Positions 45,201 through 50,792 of a stretch of 64,000 nt of DNA are shown here, in pieces. The stretch is from HRBIN16 sp049969495. Its GTDB lineage: Bacteria; Armatimonadota; HRBIN16. Numbering within the stretch: position 1 is the first letter of the stretch; each line of letters opens with the position of its first letter. The notes beneath the pieces were generated by a model. The model saw nothing but the letters and a program-made list of their open reading frames with translations. It did not search any database and was not told the DNA's origin. The translations under genes were made by a program, and so were the position numbers. The DNA lies in the NCBI GenBank assembly GCA_049969495.1, contig JBMFOT010000007.1, positions 1 to 64,000 of the forward strand, in the 5' to 3' direction.

Positions 45201-47301
45201 TCTCCAGGTCCGGCGGGATGATCTCCGGCAAGTCGAGCGAGGCGCGGTTGTTGTCGGTGTTGGCGTCGGGCAGGCGGAAGTAGGGGTCTGCCACTACCCG
45301 CAGGGTGTGTGTGCCGCTGGTGGCTGTCCAGCTGGCGGAGAGGGGCTGCGACGCGCCTGCCGCCAAGCCGTTCAGGTTCAAGAGCGCCACCGAACCCTCA
45401 TCGATGAGGAACTGCACCGCAATGGGGCGTAATGTCGCGCCGCCCGCGTTGCGCACCACTGCCCGCAGCTGCACTTCCTGCCCGTAGGCGATATCTGCAC
45501 TGGGCACATGAGATAACGATTCCACAATCAGGTCCGGCGGAGCGATGTCGGGGATGCGCACCTCAGCGCGCTCGCGCACCGTGGGATCACTGGAACGGAT
45601 GCCGTTGTTGGTCTCATCGCTTTCGCCCGCTTCGTCCAGGTCGTCCACTTGTGCGCCCACCGTCTGGTTCGTGCCTGCGCGCGCCTCAAAGGGAATCACC
45701 ACCTCCGTGCTGGCGCCTTGAGCCAGTCCACCGGTCACCCGCGCGACCCCGTTGACTGGCATGGGGTTGCCCGTCGCGCCGGGTAGCAGGATCACTCGGA
45801 AGTCGCTCAGGGTATCTGCGCCGTTGTTGGCAACGGTCACCACTGCCTCCACGCGCTGACCATCCACCAGCCCTTCTGCCGGCTGGATGCGCACACCGCT
45901 GACCACCAGGTCTGGGGCGGGCACCGGCGCAAACTCCAGCAGCTGCGCGTTGTTACTCTCGCTGGTCTCGCTCACCCAGTTGTAGTAGTCCGCAACCACG
46001 CGCAGGCGGGAGTCGTTGCCACGCAGGCGCACGGGCAGGGCGATGTCCACTGTCGCATTGGCGCCTAGGCTGGGTACGTCCTGATAGGCTGCCAGTCTTT
46101 CGTTCGCGCCTCCTGAAGAGGCAAACACCGCCACGCGGAACGCCTGCGCAACGGCGTCTACCCCCTCATTGCGGATGCGGATGTTTGCGGTCACCGTCTG
46201 CCCGTCTTTAAAGTTCTCCGAGGGCGTGGGGGCGACGCTAGTCACCTGCAGGTCACGATCGGGCACCACGGTAATGATGGCGCTGTCCTCATCCACACGC
46301 CCCGCGCTGTCGCGTACGCGCACGCTAATGACGTACTGTCCCAGCGTGTCCCAGCGGTAAGGTACCTGCACTCCGGTAGCGTCGTCAAACTGTCCATCGT
46401 TATCTAAATCCCATTCATAGGCAACAATCTGGTCTACCGAGTTGGAGGCGGAGGCATCCAGAATCACCTCGCGTCCTCGTCCAACCGTACGGTCGGGAAT
46501 CAGTGCTTGAATGCCTGCTGCACCGCCGAAGAAGAAGGTGACGGTCACTTCCCACGTTTGCCCGGGCGCGAGGTCACCGATGTTCCACTGCAGTCCCACG
46601 CCTGCATCAGCAGTACCCGAGGCGGGATAGCGCGTCTGGTCGTTGAGTTGACCATCGTCCCAGTCGTCGTACAGCATGAAACTCCAGTGTCCCGTCCCGT
46701 GGTGACTGGAACGGATGCTGCCTGTAAAGCCGACCCGATAATAGCTATCATCGTTCATGAACACCGAGTCCGAGCCAACGTTGTACCAGGCGTAATCGCC
46801 GCCTGCGCCCGCAATATCGAAGTCGATGGTCTGGAAGAAGCGAACATCCTGAATAGGCTGAGAGCCGGTGTTGGTGAGCACGTAGGTGATGTTGAACTGG
46901 CGCGAGGCTCCCGGGTAGAACTGCACCCGCCGGATGATGCGCAGGGAACGCCCGTTGGCGCTGTAGGAGACCACCGCTTCCGCTAGGCGGTCGGGCTGTA
47001 GTTCGCGGAAGCCCTGCTCGACCGTCATGTTCTCGGAAGGCACAATGCCTCCCCAGTCTGGCGTCCATACGCCGTAATGCTCCAGATAAACGGCATCCGC
47101 GCTCTGTCCCGGTGCATAGCGGAAGATCCATGTATTGCTGTTGCGTGGACCGACACGGATGTCTAACAGATCGTTTTGCGCAACAAAGTCCTGCCCGTCC
47201 ACACCGCGCGTATCGAGGTCAGGCTTCTCCTGCGCGAAGAGAGTGGCTGCTCCCAGCAGCCAGGTGCTCACCCACAAAAACGTGAGGAAGGTGGCTCTCA
47301 T
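36229..47301 (-). CDS. Giant secreted CARDB-repeat protein (3690 aa)
   Basis: One uninterrupted frame of 11 kb, 17 percent of the window, with TAGGAGG before the ATG and a signal peptide (1-23). Reading inward: a beta-rich N-domain, PKD (about 265-347), eight CARDB adhesion repeats (348-1248; most end in a VDPDN...SNEDNN-type acidic motif), a NEW3-like domain (1250-1358), fibronectin III (1359-1448), ~550 residues of unknown beta sequence, three carboxypeptidase-regulatory-like segments (near 2000, 2130, 2335), a ~600-residue helical region (2390-2985), Ig-like domains, two FlgD-like modules (PNPFSPNGDGIDD at ~3189), a ninth CARDB (3397-3504) and a ~185-residue C-domain with PGWNLFGV. There is no LPXTG, PEP-CTERM or membrane anchor. 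It probably is a surface or extracellular adhesin/scaffold. Exact function is unknown. Confidence 0.85.
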   Translation of the reverse strand: MRATFLTFLWVSTWLLGAATLFAQEKPDLDTRGVDGQDFVAQNDLLDIRVGPRNSNTWIFRYAPGQSADAVYLEHYGVWTPDWGGIVPSENMTVEQGFRELQPDRLAEAVVSYSANGRSLRIIRRVQFYPGASRQFNITYVLTNTGSQPIQDVRFFQTIDFDIAGAGGDYAWYNVGSDSVFMNDDSYYRVGFTGSIRSSHHGTGHWSFMLYDDWDDGQLNDQTRYPASGTADAGVGLQWNIGDLAPGQTWEVTVTFFFGGAAGIQALIPDRTVGRGREVILDASASNSVDQIVAYEWDLDNDGQFDDATGVQVPYRWDTLGQYVISVRVRDSAGRVDEDSAIITVVPDRDLQVTSVAPTPSENFKDGQTVTANIRIRNEGVDAVAQAFRVAVFASSGGANERLAAYQDVPSLGANATVDIALPVRLRGNDSRLRVVADYYNWVSETSESNNAQLLEFAPVPAPDLVVSGVRIQPAEGLVDGQRVEAVVTVANNGADTLSDFRVILLPGATGNPMPVNGVARVTGGLAQGASTEVVIPFEARAGTNQTVGAQVDDLDEAGESDETNNGIRSSDPTVRERAEVRIPDIAPPDLIVESLSHVPSADIAYGQEVQLRAVVRNAGGATLRPIAVQFLIDEGSVALLNLNGLAAGASQPLSASWTATSGTHTLRVVADPYFRLPDANTDNNRASLDLPEIIPPDLEIANLTFSPDTFAMRQRVSVAVEVRNVGQGRINTPVNVEFRLDDATLQVAQLVPPIPPGSSQIVRIDYTARPGQHRLQAIVDPSRTLGEANVANNVREVTLPDVRAPEVALSELELLPTNPQVGQQYVATVRVRNTGGQLAGAVPIVLQQLDSNGAVLATSTSSIPNLAAGLDQRFSLSTARPMGATRLRVRVSPEDISDPQPDNNTIETDLPVVPPPDFVLSQMSVQLPGDLRFGSTIRFNVQIRNDGGNFRLPIGYPQGIPVRLFVDGQAVGQALIGGLDSGVSTEVSVAWNVDRPIDNPLVRVVVDPDNVISESNEDNNATEERLAASVAPVDFTVESIDIQPTGKPAGDTANVIVRVRSSGAYQGRLSVAAQVDGTRLPPVEANVNIPEGGTTDIPLRWTVTPGANRAIRAEVDPDNRIAESDDTNNVLNHVVNYPVDAPDFAFGDLQYEPTEGVRQGDRVRVRMQVLNNGGAYQGNVPVRISIDGSFQRNLDVLAPEPGGSRQIVVEWPAIQGNSHPLTAVIDPDNVVAESNEENNSLAQVLAINVAPRPALELTSVSEPPVPLAPGQTVDIDIVLRNNGQVELTPVLEVTGLPEGWGDLSAMSLRLVPGQEAQQRLRIRVPSNVTSRDVVFTITATASAYSLQVSAQRTLRIIAEPIITSLTPVNGATVGTTDLTIRWNTHVPASTEVLYRSTADADWRTATGEPGTQHSVTLRNLQRNARYVFIARSTNAYGSAQSEERTVTVTKGIAFTDPQMQFEARRDYDQRFSVTLRNNDSRPHQVQVSVLNSYDDAPAGFIGLGSFDEPIIIQPNGTATLTFACHFQNARNANYAWRFVARTVGEPEQMTDEAEASVRVRPSQAQLVVDLLNEDPTTRVQTYRIRNIGTEPAVDVNVAPDDSVNGQVGIEPQVSHAYLAPGEAIEFKVFPLYSGGADVGGMRFENVEQAMLEFENSIQVTYNLVPFDMYIAYNGVEIGALQNQIPLGVQVFSIPPAVFALSNTRSARVPAGTVRLLSPAEQALIRANSRAVGSLRIWEGNQPPLQITVNTDCPPDSQLYEVNLGSRVLVREIYARHCANQPSVTVPIGTPPGGRVDIRKSNFNDGHFWNISNLKLKLCMRDVIVTVCARSADEAMNIAQQRLQELYKQVPRNLRIESIDFLEARLGDFEPVQEPFRIPWRGNVRVRVSGDGDLSQALVKVDFDNGDQTVVLKPLGGTGVFLAGVTLRNTPRAIASTPEGDFVGVIRATATATGCEGSVTQSRELRVKSSPLLIRFTDPPMTETGQFVNPIRIPFKGTATVMIKGVVLDAQTQEPVTNAIVRLRGSLRKLLPTALSPTVSYNEDWRAVGRNGQFVFVLLVEEPGELQATVEAREEAVMTPPGTPVETAQKSFTALAVTTIRYHVEASGYRQIEPEGDVEVELRQGLKELRGTVLAWQLEGRELQLKPLRNATIVVENGGTLRTNAEGNYSLTIDSRGTETETHDFKLLPEDLRVQVYAIPESMLGRSDFNGAVGAALGKDLQLRVQPQTGLPQVETGTIVRGRRFRIEVSAGSTGEQLQELPLAIRYNPPQNFTEPFIRVEVTATDEEIPQLKGTRRFLVYKNAFLRYSKLGFEDVSAPLPVDGSTVSQLPGSVRGGVIERQLNKPSAPIADVQVLAVVQNNDTDPRAYTDQTGNYDLAILSPPEPAVEINDQAMQFEQRVWDLVRAMTPIPDKFRLGFEAETGFPNLPITRYLREWAQQTGQDRQKLQSLLSAAARLEAAVPALQEFYEARKQYGEELVKAVVDILLFFASELKIFETATDSFTALKGFKLNAKLAEGALDDTARLVGLDSYLLIHPEFRDDMLNILKNGMSDANLNLVKARYLQQFPGEVASANAFVAALTTQRTRIQAALEGLVSAVRGEITGLLRKLPITFGSWKTIEQGVFKTDNELVGRVIDSVFGSIDGLIQQAVQDNFTVSLTGVYDSAVSAVVWPFVEIRWQGDETLALAQLAAVDRTIQQTGSLPGDDALMRSRIQEVRATIQNDRQWRKAIAQPFGLLTGWLNDTLRSSRDVLLGNIPWWAHVLNFIGSVADGLLPVGKVAQAATTPIVWLRVDGAGKAIWEYDLMGQPEPGWLQYWIGRNLLNEITSWLTGTGGRGIYGTRSRQAAQFEAAARRLAALMTSDQVTPEQLQTAVNEFIAATAQVNERIRAREQVLNQNWLDGSAADPGFAAQAGAAVDIVDRGTARRMQLLAAVAGFIESSDSAQAANAVQTYNNALEEAIALTAASETQVDQAIQRMQTLGVQLPAVLYVTGLAAPQPDGTQQVLVLVRNEGAAVSSPVNVQVQVSGAFDLVSAGASAVPALAPSQEFTFTAVVRPAPTRGSTGMMTVNLLQNNITASTGWIPLSSVDTIAPQVLAVAPASGEVVRSAQPLILARVLDSGVVNPNSLQMLVDGSPVAATYDAASATLRYQPTSALSEGEHRVRVSASDLAGNVGSAEWAFTVNLSAPVELKDVQVAPNPFSPNGDGIDDVVNIQFRLTGEAPVQVLVLDSAGQVVRTLHALAPMAATPQQLSWDGKDDADQPLPAGTYTIRLHIPAQGTQTEQVVEKRLQLAQGALTITGVSLSREQFKIGQEAVTLRFNLSQTANVTVNVFAGTDTADAGAIVRRFTFEPRNGQFSVTWNGTGDNRLFVAKGIYTFQIVAESGLEQTKLDKAAQVNALGLPNLRPTQLLADEADGKTRLSVRVVNEGEEPANNVVVRLLYGSQNIGEASIDSLQSGQQQVVSVLWDAHRGLLTRDLTVVVDPENSVEEMNEYDNTLQQSVEVAPLRLGNTFPAGLSIISIPMLPLDANPASVLGIDPAQLRIAWWDPVAGAYRTANDITALEPGKAYWVRLPAPADRLLSGVKAPSTIRLQPGWNLFGVTQAQGAVVWDVQQIRVRKDQQILTLAEAQQAGWVEDYAWGWQQDANDPNRGSYVLIYDANLIPGIRNTLEPWKGYWIKANVECELILP

Positions 47302-47333
47302 GCTCGCATCCTCCTACGGATTCATGGTTCACT

Positions 47334-48107
47334 CTATCGTCTGAGTACAAATGGGATCACTGCCCGTGCCTGCTCCATTTCATCACTGGCCGCGATCACC
47401 TCCAACAGATAGGCGCCTGCAGGCAGTGCAGTGCCTGAAGTATCTCTGCCGTCCCACTGTACGTTTTGCACCCCCGCACTGCGGGCGACCGCCTTTTCTA
47501 TCTCACGCACTATCTTGCCGCTGGCGGAAAGCACTCGCACCTGCGTGCTGGCAGGCTGACTGAGCATAAACTGCATCCCTATCATGCTGCCGCGAGTTTG
47601 CTGCACCTTGACCTGTGAGATGCGCAAAGGCAAGCGGGCATCAGTGTCCATCTCCACCACAAACTGTCGGCGCGTGACGCCTTTGCCGCTGCGGAAGGTA
47701 TAGGAGGGGGCGGTGCGCATCCATAGACGACGCCCTGTTGCCGTATCCAGCAGTCTCAGGTTCACCTGTCGGGGAACCTTCGCCGTATTCTCCCAGCGCA
47801 GTACCACATCGGCGTCCTCGACGTCCGTCTCCACTGTAAACTCCCAGCGGGTGCGCGCTCGGCTAAAGGCGCGAACGTCTACCGAGCCACCGTGCGCGAA
47901 GGTAAGGCGAACCCGCGCCGGGTTGCCCGGGGCAGGTGGAGGGTCTATAAAAGCGCGGGAGACTTTGCTCTGTCCGAAGAGGTTATCCGAATCTTGATAA
48001 ATGCCTGCCTGAACGCTGAGACGCACGCTCCAGGCGCGAAAAACTTCGTTTTGTGCAGAAACGGCACTTGCCAACAGCGCCAAACCGAGCAGTAAACAGC
48101 GCACCAT
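47334..48107 (-). CDS. Secreted protein with C-terminal FlgD-like domain
   Basis: 257 residues with signal MVRCLLLGLALLASAVSA and GAGGAGG upstream. The middle is beta-rich. The C-terminal ~80 residues (TQVRVLSASGKIVREIE ... WDGRDTSGTALPAGAYLLEV) are a FlgD Ig-like module of the type used in type IX-style sorting domains and in the giant protein next door. It lies 32 bp upstream of the giant gene on the same strand, so the three genes (this, the giant, the lipoprotein) form one operon and probably one surface complex. Confidence 0.78.
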   Translation of the reverse strand: MVRCLLLGLALLASAVSAQNEVFRAWSVRLSVQAGIYQDSDNLFGQSKVSRAFIDPPPAPGNPARVRLTFAHGGSVDVRAFSRARTRWEFTVETDVEDADVVLRWENTAKVPRQVNLRLLDTATGRRLWMRTAPSYTFRSGKGVTRRQFVVEMDTDARLPLRISQVKVQQTRGSMIGMQFMLSQPASTQVRVLSASGKIVREIEKAVARSAGVQNVQWDGRDTSGTALPAGAYLLEVIAASDEMEQARAVIPFVLRR

Positions 48108-48176
48108 ATCGGCTTCCTCCTCACCCTCAGGTGTTGTCAGCAGAAACGTAGATGCCTGCTAGGGAATCTGCTGTGT

Positions 48177-48193
48177 ATTTTCCGCTGGAAAAT
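48177..48193. promoter_or_regulatory. Perfect 17-bp palindrome upstream of the surface locus
   Basis: ATTTTCC-GCT-GGAAAAT, perfect arms of seven bases, about 70 bp before the ATG at 48107. On the minus strand it would fall in the spacer of a weak promoter-like pair (TTGCCG, then AATACA 17 bp later). It is a candidate operator for the giant-protein operon. Confidence 0.45.
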
Positions 48194-48255
48194 TCTCGGC
48201 AAGGTTGAGAGATTCCTCTAGGTTTGTTTACTGGAGAGGGGACCTGGGGAAAACG

Positions 48256-49431
48256 CTACTTCTCGGAGCCGGGCAGGTTGAACCACCGACGCTGACCGGC
48301 GATATACAACAGCGTTCCCCCAACGATGCCCACCACGTAACCGTAGGGCAGACCCACCACCGCCATCGCCACCAGCAGGGCGAGCCACATCTCCGCCGGT
48401 TGTGACATCCGGTCGCGCAGCAGCACCATCAACCCCAACCCCTCGAACAGCAACACCACTCCCAGAATGGGCATGGGGAACACCTGCACCGCCTGGTGGA
48501 ATCCTTTGCTGAGAAAAAGTCCCAGTAACAGGTACATGCCGCCGTAGATAACGGGCGCGCCTCCGGTACGCGCCCCAAAAGCGTAAAACCCGGCGAGCCC
48601 ACCGCAGCCGTGACAGGTAGGCACTCCGCCGAACAGGGGATTGATCAGGTTCATGAGCGAGTAGGTCAGCCCGATGCGCCGGATACTTACCGCTTTTTCG
48701 GGGAACAGGTCGTGCAGGGTCTGGCTGGTTGCAACCACCGAGTTGCTGAGCGACAGCGGTATCTGGGGCAAAGCCAGCAGTAACGCCCCTTGCAGGATAG
48801 CATCGCGCGAGGGAATCTGCAAATGGGGCAGGCTGAAGCCGATAGAGCGCGCTAGCTGCGCGAAGTCCATTTTGAACAGAACCGCATACACAACGCCGAC
48901 GCCGATGAGTACCAGCGCAGCAGGCACATGCCGGTATCTCCTGAGCCAGAGAAACGCGGCGAACCCTGCCGCTGCCAGCAGATACCCTACAGCACCTGAG
49001 GATTGCACATAATCCTTCAGCGCAAGGGAGCAGAGGCTCACACCCAGCCCAAATTGAATGCCGCGCACCACACTGAGCGGAATCACCTTCGCCAGCCAGT
49101 CCAGTCCCCCGCTGAGGCTCAACAGCAGCATGGCGATACCGATGGCTAAACCACCACCGTATAGCAACTCCGGCGAGAGCTTTTGTGACAACATAATCAC
49201 CGCCATCGCTTTCAACGGCTGCACGGGCATCGGCAGCCCATATAGAAGCCCCGTCAGCACCTGCATCGTCCCAAAGAGGATAAGCACGCTGGCGGCGTCC
49301 AGTCCACAGGTGGCGACCAATCCCACCAGCAACGGTAAATCGGTGCCGATGTCCCCGAATGCCCCCGCCAGCTCATGACGGTCAAATCGGATACGCTGAG
49401 AGCGAAGTAGATTACCCACAGACCCCCCCAT
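48256..49431 (-). CDS. Putative sulfate/molybdate transporter (MOT1 family)
   Basis: 391 residues, about ten to eleven membrane helices. HELAGAFGDIGTDLPLLVGL and LYGLPMPVQPLKAMAVIML are the two conserved MOT1/SulP-like motifs, and FGGVPTCHGCGGLAGFYAFG is the third. MOT1 proteins carry molybdate; the assignment to molybdate over sulfate is by family only. The ATG at 49431 has only a weak ribosome site. No molybdenum-cofactor genes are close. It is separated from the surface locus by the 148-bp gap with the palindrome. Confidence 0.88.
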   Translation of the reverse strand: MGGSVGNLLRSQRIRFDRHELAGAFGDIGTDLPLLVGLVATCGLDAASVLILFGTMQVLTGLLYGLPMPVQPLKAMAVIMLSQKLSPELLYGGGLAIGIAMLLLSLSGGLDWLAKVIPLSVVRGIQFGLGVSLCSLALKDYVQSSGAVGYLLAAAGFAAFLWLRRYRHVPAALVLIGVGVVYAVLFKMDFAQLARSIGFSLPHLQIPSRDAILQGALLLALPQIPLSLSNSVVATSQTLHDLFPEKAVSIRRIGLTYSLMNLINPLFGGVPTCHGCGGLAGFYAFGARTGGAPVIYGGMYLLLGLFLSKGFHQAVQVFPMPILGVVLLFEGLGLMVLLRDRMSQPAEMWLALLVAMAVVGLPYGYVVGIVGGTLLYIAGQRRWFNLPGSEK

Positions 49432-49496
49432 GAACCTGTCAGCGTTGAGACCGCAGTTTAAGTGTTTGTGGTAACGTGCTTCATCTCCTACTTGCT

Positions 49497-49615
49497 GTCA
49501 TTCTGAGCGAAGCGAAGAATTTCATTTTATCGTCATATCGAGATGCTTCGCTGACGCTCAGCATGACACAATAGACTGCATCGCGCCTTTGGGCAGAACG
49601 CACATGTCCAAAGAT
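49497..49615. repeat. Interspersed inverted repeat, family A copy 3
   Basis: Begins GTCATTCTGAGCGAAGCGAA, and ends CTCAGCATGAC at 49567. The trailing ~45 bases (ACAATAGACTGC... GCCTTTGGGC...) match those after the copy at 30244. It fills most of the 201-bp gap between the transporter start and the small membrane-protein stop. Confidence 0.8.
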
Positions 49616-49632
49616 TGACGAGAGGTCAAGTA

Positions 49633-49941
49633 CTACGGCAGTTGCCTCAGCAAGGCAGAACTGATAGCCCACAGGCTCAGCGCAAATACTGTTATCGCGG
49701 CTACCGCTGCGCCCAAAAGACTGCGTCCCGACCGCGCGAATCGGAGACGGTCGTATACAGCCCCGCCGGATTCGACAAACAAAGGGATTGCCAGAGCGGC
49801 CATCACAGAGCAAACAAGCATCCCCAGCCATGCCTGCTGGGGCAGGTGCCACCTCCATGCGCCGTACAGGGCGATACTTATTATCGCCCAGCAGGCAGGG
49901 CTGGTCACCATCAGCCACAGGCACATCGTCCACAGCCTCAT
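49633..49941 (-). CDS. Small membrane protein of the ABC operon
   Basis: Starting at the ATG 49941 (MRLWTMCLWLMVTSPACWA), which has TGAGGG eight bases upstream, it has 102 residues; the ATG at 49959 overlaps the ABC gene and has its GGAGG directly abutting. Three hydrophobic helices (about 5-25, 35-55 and 75-97) and a basic loop. I recognise no family. Its place after an ABC ATPase suggests it is, or is part of, the membrane unit, although it is far smaller than a normal permease. Confidence 0.6.
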   Translation of the reverse strand: MRLWTMCLWLMVTSPACWAIISIALYGAWRWHLPQQAWLGMLVCSVMAALAIPLFVESGGAVYDRLRFARSGRSLLGAAVAAITVFALSLWAISSALLRQLP

Positions 49942-49949
49942 GAACGCCC

Positions 49950-50786
49950 TCACTGCCATCCTCCCTCGCGTAACAGAGCGGTCAGCACATCCTCTATTGT
50001 GGGCATACGCTGGAGGATGAGTTCCCTTGCTATGCCGTTACCTTGCGTTATGATACCCTCTTGGCTTTGCCGGATGTATACTTTCAGCGATTGCTGTTTG
50101 TCAAAATCTTGTGCCGACTGTAGGCGCACCACGCCGGGCGTCGCCCGGGTACGCAGTCGCTCCGGTGTATCCATCGCCAGTAACTGTCCTTCATGAAGCA
50201 GTAGCACACGGTCCGCCATCTCCGCCTCGCGGGCGGAATGGGTAGCGTAAATCAGTGCAAGCTCGCGTCGGGCACAGCGGGCGTCCACTTCTTCCCAGAA
50301 CCTTGTTCGCGTCGCCTCGTCCAGCGTGTCCAGCAACCCGTCTACCACCAGCAGACGCGACGCTACCGCCATCGCGCAGCACATCTCCAGCTTCGCCTGC
50401 TCACCGGGGGAGAGACGGCTCACAGTTTTCTGCCGGTGCGCCCACAGGTGCCAACCGCTCAGCAGCTCATGGATTCGGCTTCCATGCGGTGAGAGGAAGA
50501 CGCCGTGTAACTGGGCGCACCAGAGAATCTGTTGTAAGGTGGTGGTGCGCGGGAGCAGGCGAGGGCGTTGCGCGGCGTAGCCTGTGCTGGAACGGGGCAC
50601 GTGCCAGACCACCTCTCCGCGATAGCGGATGAGCCCCAGCGAGGCACGCAGAAGGGTCGTTTTGCCCGAGCCGCTGTGCCCATATATACACAACCGCTCC
50701 CCCTCGCGCAGGGTGAACGAAATCGCCGAGCGCACACGGGGCGGCACACTCAAATCACGCACTTCCAGAACAATCGGCGTTGCCAT
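49950..50786 (-). CDS. ABC transporter ATPase with degenerate Walker B
   Basis: 278 residues. Walker A is intact (GHSGSGKTT, 36-44). The signature reads LSPGE instead of LSGGQ. Walker B is LLVVDGLLDTLD, so the glutamate that normally follows the aspartate (as in LLLDEP) is a glycine and the Pro-Thr is Leu-Leu. The H-loop is ATHS. Such an ATPase would bind ATP but hydrolyse it poorly unless paired with a canonical partner. It starts six bases after the stop of the beta-propeller/HExxH gene and overlaps or abuts the small membrane protein, so all three are one operon. Transport role and substrate are unknown. Confidence 0.85.
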   Translation of the reverse strand: MATPIVLEVRDLSVPPRVRSAISFTLREGERLCIYGHSGSGKTTLLRASLGLIRYRGEVVWHVPRSSTGYAAQRPRLLPRTTTLQQILWCAQLHGVFLSPHGSRIHELLSGWHLWAHRQKTVSRLSPGEQAKLEMCCAMAVASRLLVVDGLLDTLDEATRTRFWEEVDARCARRELALIYATHSAREAEMADRVLLLHEGQLLAMDTPERLRTRATPGVVRLQSAQDFDKQQSLKVYIRQSQEGIITQGNGIARELILQRMPTIEDVLTALLREGGWQ

Positions 50787-50792
50787 CTCCGC

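Noticed and set aside
49481..49933. 150-codon frame containing LSVSEASRYDD
   Set aside because: This is the well-known translation of the family A hairpin repeat plus antisense of the membrane gene, not a protein.
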